Part shown: one piece after another, positions 25,185 through 40,100 of the stretch | Layout of the letters: each line of letters begins with the position of its first letter | Position numbering within the stretch: position 1 is the first letter of the stretch | Assembly (NCBI RefSeq): GCF_009389715.1 | Contig: NC_052399.1 | Location: 21,414,646 to 21,478,645, forward strand | Direction: 5' to 3' | DNA from: Phoenix dactylifera | Lineage: Eukaryota; Streptophyta; Magnoliopsida; Arecales; Arecaceae | DNA: 64,000 nucleotides | Notes under the pieces: generated by a model | What the model was told of the DNA's origin: nothing | Seen by the model: only the letters and a program-made list of their open reading frames with translations | Database searches by the model: none | Made by a program: the position numbers and the translations under genes

Positions 25185-28100
25185 ATGACGGACGGCCATC
25201 TCTTCAACAACATCCTCCTCGGAGGACGCGGCGGAACCGTAATCCCCTTCTCCCTCTCTCTGGTGTTTGTCTCGCTTTCGGTTCTCTTTTGACCGCTCTA
25301 GGGTTTTCTTGAGTCGTTTGCGATCTTTCGTTCATTCTTTCCTTCTTCTTTTTCTTTTTATTATTCTTCTTTTTTACGATTTGAAGGAAGCATATAGATT
25401 TTTCTTTTTTCTTTTCCCCCTTATATCTGGGGAGATCCAGTGCATTTCGCGTTCCTATGGTTTCTTTTCTAGGTATCGGTTTGGTTGATTTGGGGAGGTT
25501 GAACATGGGTTATCTTTGAAGGCCCTGGAAGTCTTGTTAGGGTTTTCTATTATGAAAGTGCTCGATCGTGGATTTTAAGTTGGTTTTTCATTCCCGTTAA
25601 ACGAATCTTTCGTCACTTCTATCAGTTGTTCATCGCAGAAGTTTTTTTCCCCCTTTTATATTAGATTTTTTTGGCATTTTTTATATGTGTTACCGTGGAA
25701 TTTTGTTTATTTGTTACCACTGAATTTTGTTTCTTACGATATTTTTCCATATCTTCTGTCAATTTATTGATGATGCAATGCATCCAAGAAATTCCTAATT
25801 AGGAGAAAAATTAAACTGGGGATTGGGATTTTTTCTATTTTGTTTTTACCATTATTGACTAATTCTTTTTTCCCTTAAATAAATTATGGGTATCATCTGC
25901 CTGTTGTATCTGGTTCCACAAATTCAATTATCACTTGGTGCAGATGGTTTCTAGGATAGAAGAAATGTTCTTTATAGGTCCTGGGAACTTTTTACGTCAT
26001 CTGGTGCACCAGTAATGAAAAAATTTGCAAAAAATCTTTTATAAACCTATTTGGTCATCAAACAATCTTTGGATATATGAAGTTCTATTGCTTTTTTTTA
26101 AGTTTCTTACCTTTTCATTATTTTTGCTGATTATATTTGTGCAGTCAAAAAGCCTGGAAATTTCCAGTTAATCTCTATAAATATCACTACTGTTCTGTGC
26201 TCTTTGGAATTAGGAATTATATAACCGAAGGTTTTCAGAATACTTTGCTATTGTCAAGTTCAACTTGTTTTCATATGGGTGAATGCAGAACCCAGGGCAG
26301 TTGAGGGTGCATGCGGGCGGGATTGCATGGAGGAGGCAAGGTGGTGGAAAAATTATTGAAGTAGACAAAGCAGATATTGCTTCTCTGACCTGGATGAAAA
26401 TTCCTAGGGCATATCAGCTTGGGGTGAGGATCAAGGATGGCTTGTTTTACAAATTCATTGGCTTCCGTGAACAGGTGGTTCTCTGAAACCTTTTTCAATA
26501 TGTCTTAAGTATTAGATATTGCTAATTTTAGTTTGAAAATTGGAAAATATGAAGAGGTATGGCTTACTATAAATTGCATAAAACAAATCAACAATTGTAA
26601 GATGTCAATGGAAGTTTCTTAAAATATGGAAACAAACATGATAAGGTTTTTAAATGTTCCTCATGCAACTAAAATGCGAAATAAGCTTGATACTCATGTT
26701 GTAGGAAATGATTGGGTTGCTGATCTCAAATTGTAGGGTGAAGTGCTTTTGTCGTGATCGCATGCTAGTTAATCTTAATTTATATAGGAATTTTGTGCTA
26801 TGAATTAGCGATAAATGCATGGTTCTTGTTAAGACATATTAGCAAGGTAGTTAGAAATAAAGGGACCTAAGATTCTTGTTAAGTACCGGTATCTTAGCGC
26901 GGAGAGCCTGGGCGGGGAACCGCGCGCAAGTGCAGGGAATCGTGTGCGGGAATCGCGTGCATGCGATTCCCTGTGTGGGGACCGAGGTTCGTACCAAAAA
27001 AATGCGCGCAGGCGCGAGTCGGGGACATGTTTCCCCACTCGCACCCGTGCCCCCATGCACGGGACGACCTCTCTCCTTTTTTTTTTCCTTCTGCTGTTCA
27101 TCTTGCCGACCCTTCTCCTCCTCTTCTTCCTGAACTCTCTCTTTCTCTCCTTTCTTTCCCTCTCTCCTCCTCTCTTCTCCTCTCTTTCTCCCTTCTCCCG
27201 CGAGCAAAGAAGGGGCCGGAACCGCACCGGAAAACAGGTGATCCTCGTCGGCCCGAGGGAGGAGGTCAGCCTGAGGGAGGAGGTAGGCTTCTTCTTCTTC
27301 TCCTCTCTCTTCTTCTTCCTCTTCTTCCTCTTCTTCTTTCCTCTTCTTCCTCTTCTTCTTCTCCAGTGCCGATACCGGGCTTGTACTGGTGCGAACCGCA
27401 CCAGTTCCCACCGGTACGGTCAAGGAGTCTTTTAGGGGTCGGAACCGAATTCTGTGGCGGTACCGGTGCCGATACTGGCCGACACGGGTATGGTACAGGC
27501 TGAACCGGTCAGTTCCGACCGGTTCAGCTAACCTTGATTGTATCAATACTTGAAAAACCTACCCAGCCATGATAATGCAGAACCGACCGGTTTAGCTGAC
27601 TTTGATTGTATCGATACCCGAAAAACCTACCCAGCCATGATAATGCTTGAAATCGAGCAGTATGGGTTGGTGCAGCACAAAATTGGCTGGAATTAATTGA
27701 TTCTTCATAGTAGAGCCTGAATCAGTCCTTGCACTTTATCGAATCTTAGTATTGTACTAGATTACCTTACTGGCATGGTATGGTATGCCCGATACTGCAT
27801 GTTTCATGTTACAGGTTGGTATAGTGGACCATGGTATGGTCATAAAGGTGTTATGTGGTTGACAAATTTTGCTAAATGGTTTATACGGAAGTCAAGAATG
27901 AACTGGTTCTATGAACAAATTTGTTTGGTTGCTTTCTTTAGAGCTTATTTATGAACAGAAGTCCAGACTCTAGAGTTTTATCTATTAATGGTGATATTTT
28001 ATTAGGTGAATTATGTTTTATGATTGCGGACTTCTATATTTGTTGTTATTTGATTGCTGAATATCTTTATTTTATGGTTGATGTTATATGATTGTGAATG

Positions 28101-31100
28101 TTTTTATCTTATGAGATGTTATTTTGCTTGGTGGATGATGATTCATTAGCTTGCGGGCCTTTATATTATGTGGATGTTGACATGATATTATGATGTTTGG
28201 TGGATGATGTTTTATAGCATTGTCCTTAATTATTCGGTATTTTTGCATGAAGCTGATGTGAAATATTAGTTTTTGATACTTAGCAAAGAAAAATATTGAT
28301 ATATTTTACCAGCTCGCTTTGGGTATGTAGCACCAGCTCTCCGTCATCCGTTATGAAACCCGTTGGCCCCTACATGTTGCTATCTGATTTTTATTACATT
28401 GATTTTGCCAAAAGTAGTAAGTTATGGAATCTAAATGATTTCCCCTCTTATTCACAAAGGTTTATCTCCAGAGAATCATATTTTTTAGTTATTTGTTTTG
28501 TATAAACTTAGAACAACTCTAAAAGGTTGTTTTTTAGTTTTGAGGGATTCTAAAAGGTGTTTAATGAATAATAAATTAATCAAACAAGAAAATGTTAACT
28601 AGTTACTCATGACATGACATGGCTTGAGAGTTTTCATTAGATCATTTATGGACCATCATTCAAGATCAATTATGGACCATCATTAGGAGTAAAATATGGC
28701 ATCAATAGTTTCTCGGAGATGGGAAGAAAGGTCAGATAATTTTATAGATGTCTAAAGTTCATCTATTATAAGAGTGATTTTTCTTGGTTACTAGCACAGA
28801 CAAACATGCAATGCATGTGTGAGGAAAAATATATGGCTATGCATTATTATGGAAAAAATATATATTTGTATTCACAATACTATGTGATATTTCAAATGGA
28901 TCATAGTTTATATGGCTTCTTTTTGCTTTAGGTAGTTTGTTCCTATGCATGCGCGATTGAAGTAGAGGATAGGCAGGCACGGGATAGTGCTGGATTGGTT
29001 TGGCAGGATCGAATGCCGCAACCTATATTTTATGATCAGATAGGGCATTAATGTAATCTTGGTTTATGTAGTTTATGTACTATTCCAACTTTGCTGGTTG
29101 ATCTTTTAACATTGAGCAATGCTATGGTTTCCAATACTGGAATCAAAAGTTTGTTTCCAGTACTGGGAACTATTGAGCCTTGTAGCAGTCTTTTCTATTA
29201 TTAAACATTAAAATGTGCAATACTTACCACTGTCACCAATCGCCTATCTTCTAGATTTGTTTTGTTCAAATAAGGAGAGAATTTATATTGATGTTATGCC
29301 CACTTATATCACTCCAAAAAAAACAATATTTATTTTGGAGAGTGAGAGCTTGTGCGTGAAAGATTTGAACATAATCTTGGTGGATTGGGTGGGATAACAA
29401 GATAAAGGTTGCATATGGGAGATATTTGAGAAAAGGCTAAACATGGTTTCTTGATGGTATTTTGGCAAAGAAGGTTATAAATTAGGTTTTGACCAAGTGT
29501 TTTAATGCATCTGCACATGCAGATGCAGCTTGGGGACCACATTTTATTGGGGTTGGGCTGCAGTGTGAGGCATTAGGCATCTATGTAGGGTACATGGCCA
29601 GGACACGCTGCATGGTGCATATCGATTGTGATGGTGATGGATGATACGGTATTTACCGAAGAAGATCAACATTTTGAGTGCCTTCTTAAAAACTGTTACT
29701 TAAATACTAATGTTTTGCTTTAGCTGGGTATTTTAAACTCAATTATAAGTTATGTATTTTTGTTTCATGTTTCTGTTATTGTTCAATATGTAAATTTCTT
29801 TGTTGCATTAACGTACCTGAATTTTGGCATAGTTCATAGGCTTTTTTTATTTAAGGTTAACTTGCTGTACTACATGAAAGCAGGCTTTTGAATAAGTGTT
29901 GTAGTGTACACTTAAAGTTTCAGTTTTTTAAACTTATTGTTTTGGTTTTTACTTACATTTATCTATTTTATGTAATCTATTTGTCTCTAGATATTTCTAA
30001 AATACCAACCCTACAGGTGTAACTGCACATGCACTGCATATGGCGTACCTCAATTGCCTTACTACTACTTCGATCCTTATGGAACATTTCAAAGTTCTGT
30101 TCTTAATCTCTAGTATGTTAAAATAGAGATTCATAAGCTAGGAATATTCCTCCTAGATTTCATCCTTCATTTTTTTAAAAATCAAAATTCAAAAACACTC
30201 CCATTTTTAATCTCAATCAATTGTTTGCTCTTCCATATTTGTAGATTAAATTCCGGAATTAGTCTGCATATTCTAGAAATCAGTGATATTTTGAAACATT
30301 TTTCTAAAATCAAATTAGTCATTTATCTGCTAAAGAAAGGCAATATTAGACTGGGTATGGATGTCTTAACAAGGAAAGATTTTGAAAATAGTTTGAACAG
30401 GTTTTCCAAAATTCTTAGATGGTTCCGGTTGTTGAAAAGGAAGGACAATCCTCCTCCACCCTTGACAAGTCTAGTGACAATATCCAAATTGGTCTTGAAT
30501 TTCGAAAATCAATAATATCAAACTATGGATTCTGGCTACTAAAAAATGAGAGAGAAATTACTCACTCCCTCTGCTTTTATTTCCATATATATCCATTTTG
30601 ATTTGAGGCGAGACAAGCATTTCGTAATGTGGATAGATTTTGATATCTTGATTTCAAAAGATATTTTTGAAATATTTTTTTTTATGTAAATAATATTTTA
30701 TAGTTTGTGTATAAGGTAAATTATAGTTTATATATCCATTAAACGTGCTTTGCACTTGCCTGGTTGTTGGTAACTTTTTAAAATAGATGGGCCTCTAAGA
30801 GTGCTTACTCTGTCCTAGTATAGAAATAATTTGATTGTCGTTATAGTTACATATATATTATGGGATTCATTGTCGGGGTCCTTGAGAATAGCTGAAAGGG
30901 TAGTTGATCAATTCCTACTTGACTTAAAAGATGCATATCAATTCTTTGGATATCCTTTCTAAAAGAGTAAGGAAAAGTAGTTAATTCTCTACCCAAATAG
31001 AAACTAGCAATAAGAAAGAGTCTGACATCTTGGCCTAACCTTTATTGGCGAAAGATTATTCTCAGAAATTCAGTAAACACCTCCAAGGCTATACAAATAG

Positions 31101-34100
31101 AGAAAAGAGTTAGGTCTCACTAACTTAATTAGAAACTTGTAAGTGGGGAAACAAACTGCATCGCTTTCAAGGTTCGTCGAACAAGTACTATGACCTGTAT
31201 TGATCGACTATCGTTATGGTATAATAGGAATACATACCATACTGTGCCAAAATGTACCGAAATAGGGAAAGGGAGGGGGAGAAGGAGAGGAAGAGGGAGG
31301 GATGGATGGAGAGAGAGAGATAGAAAGTCGGAGGCAGTGCCTTGAGGCAAAGGGGAGTCAATGAGAGGGGGAGGGAGAGAGAGAAAGTGGAAGAGGAAGA
31401 GGGCGGTGAGAGGGGTAAATAGGGGATCTAGGAGCTCCCCATGCTTGGCACGACCGTTGACTGAGTGGCAGGGTAATGGGGTCTTGATGGAGGGGGGTAA
31501 GAGAGAGGGAGGGAAGGGGGGAGAGAGGGAGGGGAGGAGAGAGGCTTACATGCTGGTCTGCGAGGGTGAGACAAGCGCGATGCTCGAGCGAACAGGAGGG
31601 AGAGACGAAAATTCTTAACCAAATGAAGCAACAAAGGCGAGCCCTCTCAATTTCGATTTTATATGCTAAACCATGCTGGTAACCGGCTGGTCCGATTTGG
31701 TATGCCTCGACTAACCAATTCAATGCGGTTTGGTAATCTATGGTGACTTCTCTAGATGAGGATTATCCTTGGAGACTTGGCAAGATTCCTTTCCGCAGGA
31801 CTTCCACAAGTCATACAGGAACATTGGCACATTTTGGAAACTCTCACATCCCAACCTTCTTTTTATTTTTGCACTTACTATTTCTTCCTTTTTTATGTAG
31901 GATCGAGTGTTATATCATTGATACCACTAATCTGATAGGTTTGTAAGGCAATAGGCCAAAAGTAAAGGAAGTGTATAGGGAGCAAAGTAAAGAATTTATA
32001 TAAACGATTTAAGATATATTTCCTATATTTGGGACAACAAAAAACAAGGTTTGCCATATCGTTCAGTACCGGTCATACCGACTGTAGCGTATTGGTCCCG
32101 AATTGGTATGCGGTACGGCAGGCATACCGACAATCTGCGAAACCGAGTATCGTATCGAGCATACCGGCACTTTAATAGGATGGTACCGGTATGGGGTGCG
32201 ATATCGAGGTTGCGAACCTTAACGAAAAATGTCTCCATAATGCTAATCTCTTTAAGGGTGTGCTTGGTGTTAGTTTTGCTTTTTTTTTTCTAAGGAAGTT
32301 CTCACAAAATGAGAAACAAGAAGCTAGGTTTTTTAGGTTCTCCTAAAAGCATATTTTTGACTTTTCTTCTTGAAAAAGCATTTTTAGATAATGCCACCAA
32401 ACACTTTTTTTTGGAGACCTGTGGCTTTTACTTTAGAAGTTTTTTGATGAACAATTTTTGCGTTAGAAGTTACAAAGTGGTTTTTTTTTTGAGTCAACAC
32501 CAAACACACCCCGAGGGAAGGTCCTAGATGCTGGAGATGGGTTATTTTTGCAATTGTGGGGTTTGCTATGAAACTTAGAAGGCTAGTCGGTGGTTAGAGA
32601 GATGCATACCTTCTTGGCTGCAGCTTAACGTCATACGGCAAGGGAGTGCCTCTCTCCCTCAGAATTAGTGAGAAGTTTTGAATTTTGATGGAGCTGAAAG
32701 ATGATAATGCTAGTCACTTTTGTTCTGTATTTTTTCTTTGGGCATTATAAATAAGCCAAATTCAAATCAAAACTTTCATAAGTGCTGAGTTGGATATACT
32801 ATGGATGTTTTTCTCATGAAAGATTAAAAAGTAGGGAATATATGGATTCTCCGATCTATGGCATTATGTTACATAATTAGATGAGTGTTTTTTCATGGAT
32901 TGGTTATCATGCAATTTTGACATTTTATACTTATCATCATAGAATGGGCTGTGAATACTTTCTGATGGCTCTAGATAATGGTTGTCTTAATTTTATCCTG
33001 TAGGATGTCACCAACATTACAAATTTTATTCAAAAATCTATTGGAATAACACCAGAAGAGAAGCAGCTTTCTGTCAGTGGCCATAATTGGGGAGGTGTTG
33101 ATATCAATGGTTGGTGTTGTTCCTTTAATTATTGCTTTTTATTTTTAACATTTCTGAATTATCAGTCATCTTAGTTTTTACTATCATTATTGAACATGCT
33201 TTAGCTTTTCTTGTATCCGCGAAGTTTTCCCCCTTAAACTTAGTTTTCCCCCAGTACTTTTTCATCTTGAAGTTGCTATATCTAAATCGTGATATTGGTA
33301 TATTTATTTGAGTCAGTGATTTTAAAGGCAAATCCTTCATGGTGTTACCATGAAGTCTTCACTTTTCTGTTCAAATTGGATGTTCTTAGGTTCTTTTTAA
33401 CTTTCATCTGATATCATCTTCTAAATTTTGATGGAAAACATATTGTTCTTGAAGTATACAGTGACTTGTGCTAGTTAGGAGTCAACATAAAATTATTTTC
33501 TCTCTTAATGCTTAAAACAAAAAAAGAGTCAATATAATGATCATGCAAATCAAATGGATTAGTCATTTTGATATGATTCTGCCTACTGTCACGAGTCTTA
33601 AACATGTAAATTGACTACAGTTCTGAAAGACAGGCGAAAACCTAAAGCAACACAAGCTAGGACACCGATGTTAAGTACTTGAAAAAATAATTTGAGGCAA
33701 ATCTGATTGAGGCACAAGATATAAGGAAAATGCAGCTGTGATTTATACACAACTCTAAACTAAAAGATTTTACAATTATTAGTATCTGCCAGGCATTGGG
33801 TTTATGAAGTCCAAAAAACTAGACTATACTTCTTAGACAATACTTCATAACATATGACAGCTCAAACATCTGTTTTTTATGCTGTCATCATTTTGCAGTT
33901 TAAGAAAGAAAACTGAAATCAAAAAATGTAGAGGGAGGAAAAATGTTACTTTGGTCAGAATTTGAGTTGAATCTGCTCAAGGGAGGAGAGAGACATAGAT
34001 CAAGAATTTAAAGTAAAACAATTGGGCCAAAAGGCATAGAATTAGTTGTCATGTTTTTTTTTTGGCCCTTTTTCATGGTCAACAAGCATAACAATGAAAG

Positions 34101-37100
34101 CAATTTCCCAGTACTATTGCCTGTAAACCAGAGGTGTCGTTGTCTATCCATGGGGAGTGATGTCATCATTTGGAAGGCATGCTTATTTCGTGTAAAAGAA
34201 ATGGAGTGCATGCTTTGTAAATCATAATGTAACAAGGTGTGGAGGTAAGTGTTCACAGACTTCTATTAACTGATCTAAGCTAGATCGTTAATTAATGAAG
34301 GTAAATGGTCTTTGTTTTTTCTTTCCATTATGTCGCCCAAATTAGATGATTGCAAACTTCATTTTAATTTGCATTGCAGGAAACATGCTTACATTCTTGG
34401 CAGGTTCAAAGCAAGCATTCGAGGTTTCACTGGCAGATGTTGCACAGACTCAACTGCAAGGAAAAACAGATGTTTATTTGGAGTTCCATGTTGATGACAC
34501 TACTGGGGCTAATGAGGTAGACACCGATGCTCCTAACAATTTTGTTTTAGGCTTATCTTATAGGCAATTGGTTGAGGTAATATTCCCAAGTATACTATTA
34601 CTGTGTCTGTTAATTTGTTGCTGGCCACACATTACCATCCATTACTGTCAACATGGAAGGCTGGTGTATATTCAAATCAAAGTCAGATATAGCATCCTGG
34701 AACCAGTGCAGTGGTTATTCGAAAATTCATCCACTGATATGTTGCTGACCAGTAAATGCGGCTTGTTGCCATCTAATTCTGTATTATCTGAGAAGCAACA
34801 GGGTAAATGTAGAGCTCAATATATCTGTTGGTTTGTTCAGGAAACAACCATCCAAGTACATGGCCAGGATTCTTTTTTCCTTTTCTTTATCTGCTCCTCA
34901 GTTTTGTATGACTTAATTTAACATGGTAATGGTATATGATGACCTAGATTGATCCTATAATTTGTTCTGGAATTTATGCGATGATAGATTATTCTGTATA
35001 AGAAGGGATTTCCAGTTTATAATACTGAGCTAATCGCTAGACCAAATTCTCACTCTGTTCTTGTTTCATGTGCCACTTTGAATTGTAGGTCGCATAGATT
35101 TTGTTACCCTCTTCTTTCTGGAACTCAGTTAGGATCCCTTTTCTGTCCCCACTCCTAGCTTCTAAAGCCCTATTGCTTTATTTTACATCTTATGGTTTAT
35201 CTGCAACTGATCAAAAACATGGAAATATGTCCATGTTCCCTTTATGTTTCATGTGAAATTAAGTTAGTTCAGGAAGTTGATTCTGCTGATAATTTGCTTT
35301 TGGAATAAGCAATGAACCACAAAAAGTATCTTATGATTTTAGGAATTAAACATGATACTTTCATGCTTATGAAATCTAAGTTTTTCTTCATTTAATAAAT
35401 GCAGTTTTTCGATCTTGATTGTATATAGAGAATATGCCTTTTACGGCTTTGTTACCATGTCAAAACCTTAAGGAATAGAAGGTTGATTTTAATAGGTTGC
35501 TTCTTGTTATTTTAATTGGATATGTCTATGGTTATGTTGAATTTTGGCATGAACAATGCTCGACATATCTTGCAGCTGAAACTATTGACAAGAAATGTTT
35601 TGTGTATGCTGGCATGTGTTGGGTAGAATGTGTGCCTGATGCGATAGTTTTGGTTGTAGACTGGTGCACCACCTTTTATGAGCAAATTATACACAATATT
35701 AGCTTATAATTGTATTCTATATACTTGCAAGTAGATAGCTCTAGATTGGGCAATGCATGTTGGTGCTGATTTTTTAGTTCTATGATGGGGGTCAATACCA
35801 GCTTATTAATTTTTTTCCTAGATAAGATACAGGATGGGTAATCCCACTCATCTATTAAAATAGATAAAGTAAAAGATTACAAAGAAGACTTAGGAAAGAA
35901 GGCTAGCAAGTCTTCTTTTGATTCCACTAGCCAAGTGTAGCTTATGCCAACCCAGAAAGGAAGTTTTTATGTAGAAGAATTAGGTTTCATTTCGCAGCAC
36001 GCCTTTCTTTGACTTTTATATTGTTGCCTTTGGGGTTCTCCGAGTCCTATCTTGGCATTTCTCCTTTGATCTAGTAAAATAGGAAATATCATTGTTTTAT
36101 GGTATTGAATGTCATAAAAAGTTTTACAGGTCAATTTGACTAAAAACACAAGAGCTGGATCTTTGCGCTGTCTAAAGTAATGGAATAAATTATTACTGTT
36201 GACTGATATTTGATGGCTGGAATTCAGTTCCATAAGAAGTGAATGAAATTGAACTTACCCAAATTGTTGTTTCAAAAGCATATCTGTTATATGTTCCACA
36301 TTGGAAGGTGCTCTGCTGCTATGCTTCTCTCTACCATGACTTATTGCCCCTCAATCCAAAAATGGTGAGGTGGGTTGGAAAAATAATTGACTTGTAAAAC
36401 ATGGAAAGCAAAGAGGGTTGAAAAAGGGAGGTGGCTGACAGAGTCTGGCATCCTGACGTAATTAACATACTTGAACTTTATGAACAATTTCGATGAAATT
36501 ATGCTTTATCGATTCCATTAGTAGATTTGTTCCAGTGGTCTCACAATTTTATGATTTTCTCTTTTCCTTCATAATGGAGCTTCTGTTGCATTGATATATT
36601 TGGGTAACATTTTGGTGTTTTTTCTACTGCATCGTTCTGACTTCTTTCTTTCCTAATCCTATAGAAAGATTCGTTGATGGATTTAAGTTTTCACGTACCT
36701 ACTTCCAATACTCAGTTTGTTGGTGATGAAAATCGTCCTCCAGCTCAGGTAAATAAATTCAATTTGCACTGGTGCATGTGGCTGAATGCTGGATTTTGCT
36801 ATGCTGAGCTCATTAGAAATTAACCATGATTTTATAGGTTTTACTAGAAAAAATCATGTCATTGGCGGATATTAGTTCATCAGAAGAAGCTGTTGTCACA
36901 TTTGAAGGAATTGCAATTCTTACGCCTAGGTACATGAACCAGTTGACTGCATATTTAGGCAATCAATTTGTCTGCATGCATGTGCCTGGGTGGTTTTTTC
37001 TACTCTTTTTTTCTTTTCTTTTCTTTCTTTCTTTTTTTTTTTGGGGTTGGGGGGGGGGGGGGGGGCGGGGAGGGGTGCACATCCATATTTTTCCTTAAAA

Positions 37101-40100
37101 GCTGATATAAATTTTGTATCTGCAGAGGGAGGTACAGTGTTGAGCTTCACCTTTCATTCTTGCGACTGCAAGGACAGGCTACTGATTTTAAGATTCAGTA
37201 TGGCAGTGTTATACGACTGTTCCTGTTGCCAAAGGTTGGGTTCCTTCTTGTGCAAGTTATTCTTGCATTTCCATTTTCCCACTTTAACAAGTAGTTTCTC
37301 TCTGCTATTGTGGTTTTAAAAGAATCTCATTAATTAATGGCTTACTCTGTGCTTTTGTGTTTCGTATGTATGCTTTAACATTGTATAATCACAATGGCTT
37401 CTTCCTTGAGCATTGTAGTAACGATATTATATTGTGTTTTGTGCAGTCCAATCAAACTCATACTTTTGTTGTAATCACACTTGACCCGCCAATTCGCAAA
37501 GGACAAACTTTATACCCACATATTGTTATTCAGGTAGCTAACCTATTATTTTTGCTGCATAGTTCTTTTGTACCCTAATGGCACATAACTTGAATTTGAT
37601 TTTCCCCCAAATTCAACCATAGTGCTTTTCTTTCTTCTGCCTTGTACAAGTTTGAAGCAGAAGCTGCTGTTGAAGGGTGCCTGTCTCTAAGCGAGGATCT
37701 CTTAGCTACAAAATACAAAGACAAACTGGAAGCGTCATATAAGGTGAAGTATATATTCATACCCCAAGAATTTACTATTGTTTCGATCCTGGCATAATTT
37801 GGTTTTTACTGGCAATTCCTTGAGTACCCAAATATTTGGGAACCTTTGTTCTTTTAATGGTTAGAGTGGCAGAGAGTTTTAAGTGGTATAGAAATGAGTA
37901 TTTTCTTTTGTTTGAACTAGTCAAACAAGTTACGATTCAGAACTTGCTCGTTCCTATGAGATAACTCGTGTTGCGTGTCTGATAATTATGATTAACTTGC
38001 TGAGATTAAATTCAATGCACAAGTTCTTTGTCTCAGAGATGGTGACTTTTGGATTGTCTAACTGGTTCACTAAAGCTTCCACATATAGCAATGTGGTGAC
38101 CACTTGTTGCATTGTGTGGGACACCTGAAGAGATTGAACACTTGAATAGGACACCTTAATGCTTGTACGGGTGCATTGAGCTCGCGTGTGCGCGCGCGTG
38201 CGTGCGTGCATGTATGTATATATACATATATATGTGTCTGCTGCGTGTGTATTAGCATGTGTATATACATATTAGCAATAATTCTGTTCTATTATGCTAA
38301 CCTTCACATGTCTCTCATTGCTCCTGGAAGTCTAATGTATGGAATTTAAAGCTCATTGCTGCTGTCACTTGCCAGAATCATAAGAATGATCATCTCCTGC
38401 AGAAGTTCTAAGCTCAAATATTGTTTTAATGATATTGGGATTGCCGTCCTTAGATGGTAGTTGAGGGAATCTCTTATATAACTTGATTAGCTTCTTGTTA
38501 TGCTATTTCTGTGTAAGGCATGTCAGATTTCTGCTATAATTTACCTATAGCGTACTATAACATAGCAGATAAGTGCTTCTCTTAGGATCTGCAGCTTCAC
38601 AGAGTTTTGAGGGCATTTGTTTGTTAATTTTTCATGTTGGGTTTGTAGTTTTCTTGGATTGCTATAATTGGAACTGTTTTTACATCTGCAGGGTCTAACT
38701 AGTGATGTCTTCACTAAAACCTTGCGTGGTTTATCTGGTGCCAAAGTGACGAGAGTCAGTTCATTCCGCAGTTGTCAAGGTGGGTATGAAGTCAAGTCAT
38801 CATTGAAAGCTGAAGATGGATTGTTGTACCCTCTTGAGAAGGGATTCTTCTTTCTACCAAAACCTCCAACTCTAATTCTTCATGATGAGGTAATGGTTTG
38901 TGGGACATATGCGTAACCAGCACTACTTTCTTGTGATATATTGTCTTATTGTGGTGAGCACTGTACTCCTAATGAACTGGTGCAGATTGAGTATGTTGAA
39001 TTTGAAAGGCATGGTGCTGGAGGCTCAAGTGTGTCATCTCACTATTTTGATCTCCTCGTAAAGCTAAAAAATGATCAAGAGCACCTGTTTAGAAATATCC
39101 AGAGGAGTGAATATCACAGCCTTTTTGACTTCATTAGGTTAGATCCCTTCAGTTTTTTACTGCACTTTCCCGGAGTTGCTCTCTGATGCCTAACCCCTGC
39201 TTCCTCTGGATTTATGAAGTGGAAAGGGTTTGAAGATTATGAACCTTGGAGATGTGCAAACTACAAATGGTGTTGCAGCTGTGCTTCAGAATGCTGATGA
39301 TGATGCTGTTGATCCACATCTAGAGCGAATAAGGAATGCGGCTGGTGGCGAGGAAAGTGATGAAGAGGTGCCGTCTACAGTCACTTTAGCTCACCAGTTT
39401 TAGTTTATTATAGATGAATCATGGCACTGCTGATCCTTTTTTTTAAAAAAAAATGCAGGATGAGGATTTTGTTGTTGATGAGGATGATGGTGGGTCTCCT
39501 ACTGATGATTCTGAAGAAGAGGAGTCTGATGCTAGCGAGGGTGGAGATGATAAAGAAGTATAAGAGAAAAAACATTACTTTGTTATTGTTCTTTTTTCAC
39601 AGTCTTGTCTTCTTGCTGAAATTTGATTAATGACTGATGATATATGCTGATAAAACTGAAGTTACTTAAATTTGCCAATCCAGAGATCTGCTGCTAAGGA
39701 TTCGAAAAAGGAAGCAGCTGGTACTAAGGCATCATCTGCTAAGAGGAAATCTAAGGATGGGGATGAAGAAGGCTCAAAGAAGAGAAGGCAGAAGAAGAAA
39801 AAAGATCCTAATGCACCAAAAAGGGCAATGTCAGCGTTCATGTTTTTTTCAAATGCTGAAAGAGAGGTAAGTTGCATCTCCTGTAGAAATATAGCTGTTC
39901 TTTTCAAAATAGGTGACCAAATTATCTTTAATATAGATCTATATAATGTCTAATCAACCTAGTTCCATACTTTACATGATTTGTTGGTCAAACTGAACTA
40001 GCAGCTACATGAATATGCCATCTATAGCCTAATATGATCGAGATATTTTTCACAGTTCATAAAACAGTATCTGGAAATGATTTGGCCTGGGGTCCACATC

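Noticed and set aside
24643-25312. Open frames on both strands over the SSRP1 promoter
   Set aside because: They cross the TATA box and the purine-rich leader. SSRP1 exon 1 starts at 25185 with the family's own N-terminus.
26851-27546. 190-231 aa frames on both strands
   Set aside because: They run through polypyrimidine/polypurine and GC-rich repeat DNA and consist of Glu/Lys/Arg or Leu/Ser/Pro runs. They are not genes.
31358-31723. Frames of 85-121 aa across the G/A-rich block
   Set aside because: Low-complexity translation of a polypurine repeat core.
38180-38275. Alternating GTGCGC/TATATA stretch in an SSRP1 intron
   Set aside because: A simple purine-pyrimidine microsatellite; no function can be supported beyond that.
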